8,404 bases of DNA, from the NCBI GenBank assembly GCA_023263735.1, contig JALQUQ010000110.1:1-8404 (forward strand), in the 5' to 3' direction. Shown here one piece after another: positions 6,510 through 8,404 of this stretch (the stretch's first letter is position 1; the number at the start of each line of letters is the position of its first letter). The stretch comes from Paracoccaceae bacterium (GTDB lineage Bacteria; Pseudomonadota; Alphaproteobacteria; Rhodobacterales; Rhodobacteraceae). Below the pieces are notes generated by a model. That model was not told the origin of the DNA, did no database searches, and saw nothing but the letters and a program-made list of their open reading frames with translations. The translations under genes were made by a program, and so were the position numbers.

Positions 6510-8357
6510 ATGAATTTACAAAACCCCAACATATCCACAGATCGCCCCATCATTCGCCAACTTGACGAAGCGGCCATCAACCGCATCGCTGCTGGCGAGG
6601 TGGTTGAGCGGCCTGCCTCGGCGGTCAAGGAACTGATCGAAAACGCGCTGGATGCCGGAGCGACCCGCATCACGGTTGATATTGCCGACGGTGGCAAGAC
6701 CCTGATCCGCATCACCGATGACGGTTGTGGGATGACGGGGGATGATCTGCCTTTGGCCGTGGCCCGCCATGCGACGTCAAAGATCGACGGCTCTGATCTG
6801 CTGGATATTCACAGCTTTGGATTTCGTGGTGAAGCTTTGGCCAGTTTGGGGTCGGTTGGGCGATTGACCATCACCAGCCGCGCCAAAGGGGCCGACGCGG
6901 CGCAGATCAGCGTGGTTGGTGGGCGGATCGGGCCGGTCAAACCCGCCGGCCTGACGCGCGGCACCGTGGTTGAACTGCGGGACCTGTTCTTTGCCACGCC
7001 CGCACGGCTGAAATTCCTGCGCTCTGACCGTGCCGAATTGCAGGCGATTGTCGATGTGGTGCGCCGTCTTGCGATGGCCGAACCCTTTGTCGGCTTTACC
7101 CTGAATGAAGTGTCAGAAGGCAATGCGCGGTGTCTCTTTCGGGCCGATCCCCAGTCGGGGGATTTGTTCGATGCCTTGCACGGACGGCTTGCATCAGTTC
7201 TGGGGGCAGACTTTACCGAAAATGCCTTGCGGATTGATATCGAGCGGGAAGGTCTGCGGTTGACCGGCTATGCCGCCTTGCCCACCTATTCGCGCGGTTC
7301 TTCGGCCCAGCAATATGTCTTTGTCAACGGTCGCCCGGTGCAGGATCGTCTGCTGTTGGGGGCGTTGCGGGTGGCTTATTTTGACTTCCTTTCGCGTGAC
7401 CGGCATCCGGCGGCGGTGCTGAACCTGATCGCCGATCCGCAGCGCGTGGACGTGAATGTCCATCCCGCTAAGGCCGAGGTGCGCTTTCGCGAACCGGAAG
7501 CCGCCCGCAGCCTGATCATTTCCGGGCTGAGGCATGCGTTGGCAGGTGCCGGGCATCGGGCGTCAACGACCGTTGCAAACGAAACCTTGGCCGCGATCAA
7601 GCCCGAGGCTCCGTTGCAAAGGCAATGGGCGTGGTCTGCGCCGCCAACGCCGTCACACTCCAGCCTTGCGGCGGCTTTTTCTGCGCAGGCCCCCGCGATG
7701 GCCCCGCCCACGGGCTTTGCCGAAATGCCTTCGGCGCGGTTGGCCCAAAGTGAGCCCGTCGAGGAGGCCGTCGTGCATCACCCATTGGGGGCGGCGCGCG
7801 CGCAGGTGCATGAAAACTATATCATCGCGCAAACGGCCGATGGAGTGGTCATTGTTGATCAGCACGCCGCGCATGAGCGTTTGGTCTATGAGCGGCTGAA
7901 ACGTCAGTCCGTGGAAAACGGGATCGCGCGGCAGGCGCTGCTGATCCCGGAAATCGTTGAGCTTTCGGTGTCAGACGCCAGTCGGCTGCTGGAGATTGCG
8001 GCCGATCTTGAGGCTTTGGGATTGGTTGTCGAACCCTTTGGTGGCGCGGCCGTTGCGGTACGCGAGGTCCCCGCGATCCTTGGGCAGGTCAATGCTGGCG
8101 CGTTGCTTCGGGATGTTTTGGATGAATTGGCGGATGCGGGCCAAAGCCATCTGGTCAGGGCAAAGATCGATGCGGTCTTGTCGCGAATGGCGTGCCATGG
8201 TTCGGTGCGATCGGGGCGTCAAATGCGGGCCGAAGAGATGAATGCCCTGCTGCGCGAGATGGAGGCGACGCCGCATTCGGGTCAGTGCAACCATGGCCGC
8301 CCGACCTATGTGGAACTCAAGCTGGCCGATATCGAACGGCTGTTTGGGCGCACCTGA
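6510..8357 (+). CDS. mutL: DNA mismatch repair protein MutL (endonuclease type)
   Basis: MutL links mismatch recognition by MutS to strand removal. The 615-residue protein has a complete N-terminal GHKL ATPase: INRIAAGEVVERPASAVKEL (23-42) with general-base Glu41, Asn45 in IENALDAGA, Asp70 in ITDDGCGM, HATSKI (87-92), GFRGEALASL (104-113), then the S5-fold region with FVNGRPVQDR (271-280) and VDVNVHPAKAEVRF (313-326). A Pro/Ala/Ser-rich linker covers about 345-422. The C-terminal dimerisation domain contains DQHAAHERLVYE (450-461), fitting the DQHA(X)2E(X)4E endonuclease motif, plus ACHGSVRSG (561-569) and QCNHGRPTY (592-600). QALLIP (475-480) fits the QxxLxP-type beta-clamp-binding motif. 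This is the nicking MutL of bacteria that do not rely on MutH. ATG 6510 is the only good start; GGGGG sits just 1 nt upstream of the final T, an unusually close Shine-Dalgarno. Its stop overlaps a possible next start. Confidence 0.97.
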   Translation: MNLQNPNISTDRPIIRQLDEAAINRIAAGEVVERPASAVKELIENALDAGATRITVDIADGGKTLIRITDDGCGMTGDDLPLAVARHATSKIDGSDLLDIHSFGFRGEALASLGSVGRLTITSRAKGADAAQISVVGGRIGPVKPAGLTRGTVVELRDLFFATPARLKFLRSDRAELQAIVDVVRRLAMAEPFVGFTLNEVSEGNARCLFRADPQSGDLFDALHGRLASVLGADFTENALRIDIEREGLRLTGYAALPTYSRGSSAQQYVFVNGRPVQDRLLLGALRVAYFDFLSRDRHPAAVLNLIADPQRVDVNVHPAKAEVRFREPEAARSLIISGLRHALAGAGHRASTTVANETLAAIKPEAPLQRQWAWSAPPTPSHSSLAAAFSAQAPAMAPPTGFAEMPSARLAQSEPVEEAVVHHPLGAARAQVHENYIIAQTADGVVIVDQHAAHERLVYERLKRQSVENGIARQALLIPEIVELSVSDASRLLEIAADLEALGLVVEPFGGAAVAVREVPAILGQVNAGALLRDVLDELADAGQSHLVRAKIDAVLSRMACHGSVRSGRQMRAEEMNALLREMEATPHSGQCNHGRPTYVELKLADIERLFGRT

Positions 8358-8404
8358 TGGAGGGCATGGAGCAGGCGCTCGACACCATGGAAACCATGAC
8401 GCTG
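8357..8404 (+). CDS. Start of an unidentified downstream gene (cut off by window end)
   Basis: An ATG at 8357 overlaps the mutL TGA by one base and opens a frame of 16 codons (MEGMEQALDTMETMTL) to the window edge. In-frame ATGs also occur at 8366, 8387 and 8396. No clear Shine-Dalgarno precedes 8357; GGAGGG at 8359-8364 is too close to 8366 but acceptably far from 8387 only with a long spacer. The true start is therefore uncertain. Too little is visible to name a family, and even the reality of the gene is inferred only from the overlap and the packed operon-like layout. Confidence 0.35.
   Translation, partial: MEGMEQALDTMETMTL

Noticed and set aside
6531..6539. DnaA-box-like ATATCCACA (8 of 9 to the consensus) in the first codons of mutL
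   Set aside because: One or two such near-matches are expected by chance in a window this size; no cluster of boxes and no AT-rich region is present.

Overview
The window comes from a moderately GC-rich (roughly 60%) bacterial chromosome, most likely an alphaproteobacterium of the Rhodobacterales / Roseobacter type. The reasons are the style of the proteins (a DUF3035/BamF-like lipoprotein, a tandem pair of periplasmic M16 peptidases, a MutL with an endonuclease motif) and the gene set itself, which I recall as a common Rhodobacterales neighbourhood. That assignment is inference from protein style and was not checked against a database. All eight genes lie on the + strand and are tightly packed. 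No RNA gene, mobile element, CRISPR array or prophage remnant is visible.

Layout: 1-1029 is the C-terminal part of a heparinase II/III-family protein whose start lies outside the window. 1060-2649 is purH (bifunctional last two steps of IMP synthesis), followed after 6 nt by lspA (2656-3171, lipoprotein signal peptidase). 3222-3740 encodes a small outer-membrane-type lipoprotein of the DUF3035/BamF-like family. After an 82-nt gap with no convincing promoter come two M16 peptidase-family genes (3823-5157 and 5154-6464) joined by an ATGA overlap: the first has the zinc site, the second has lost it but carries the substrate-binding Arg/Tyr pair. A 45-nt gap with a perfect 8-bp hairpin separates them from mutL (6510-8357). 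The mutL stop codon overlaps a possible start of a next gene that runs off the window.

How the genes fit together: most are housekeeping functions. LspA would process the lipoprotein encoded just downstream. That lipoprotein probably works at the outer membrane with the BAM machinery, and the M16 pair probably forms a periplasmic heterodimeric protease, so the middle of the window has a cell-envelope theme. purH and mutL have no obvious functional link to it. The spacing suggests that heparinase-purH-lspA-lipoprotein could be co-transcribed, with the M16 pair and mutL as a second block.

I looked for an undescribed system and did not find strong evidence of one. The observations most worth a second look are the split of active-site elements between the two M16 proteins, the hairpin in front of mutL, the twin G6 tracts in front of the GTG-started M16 gene, and the explanation for a misleading 2.5-kb open antisense frame.
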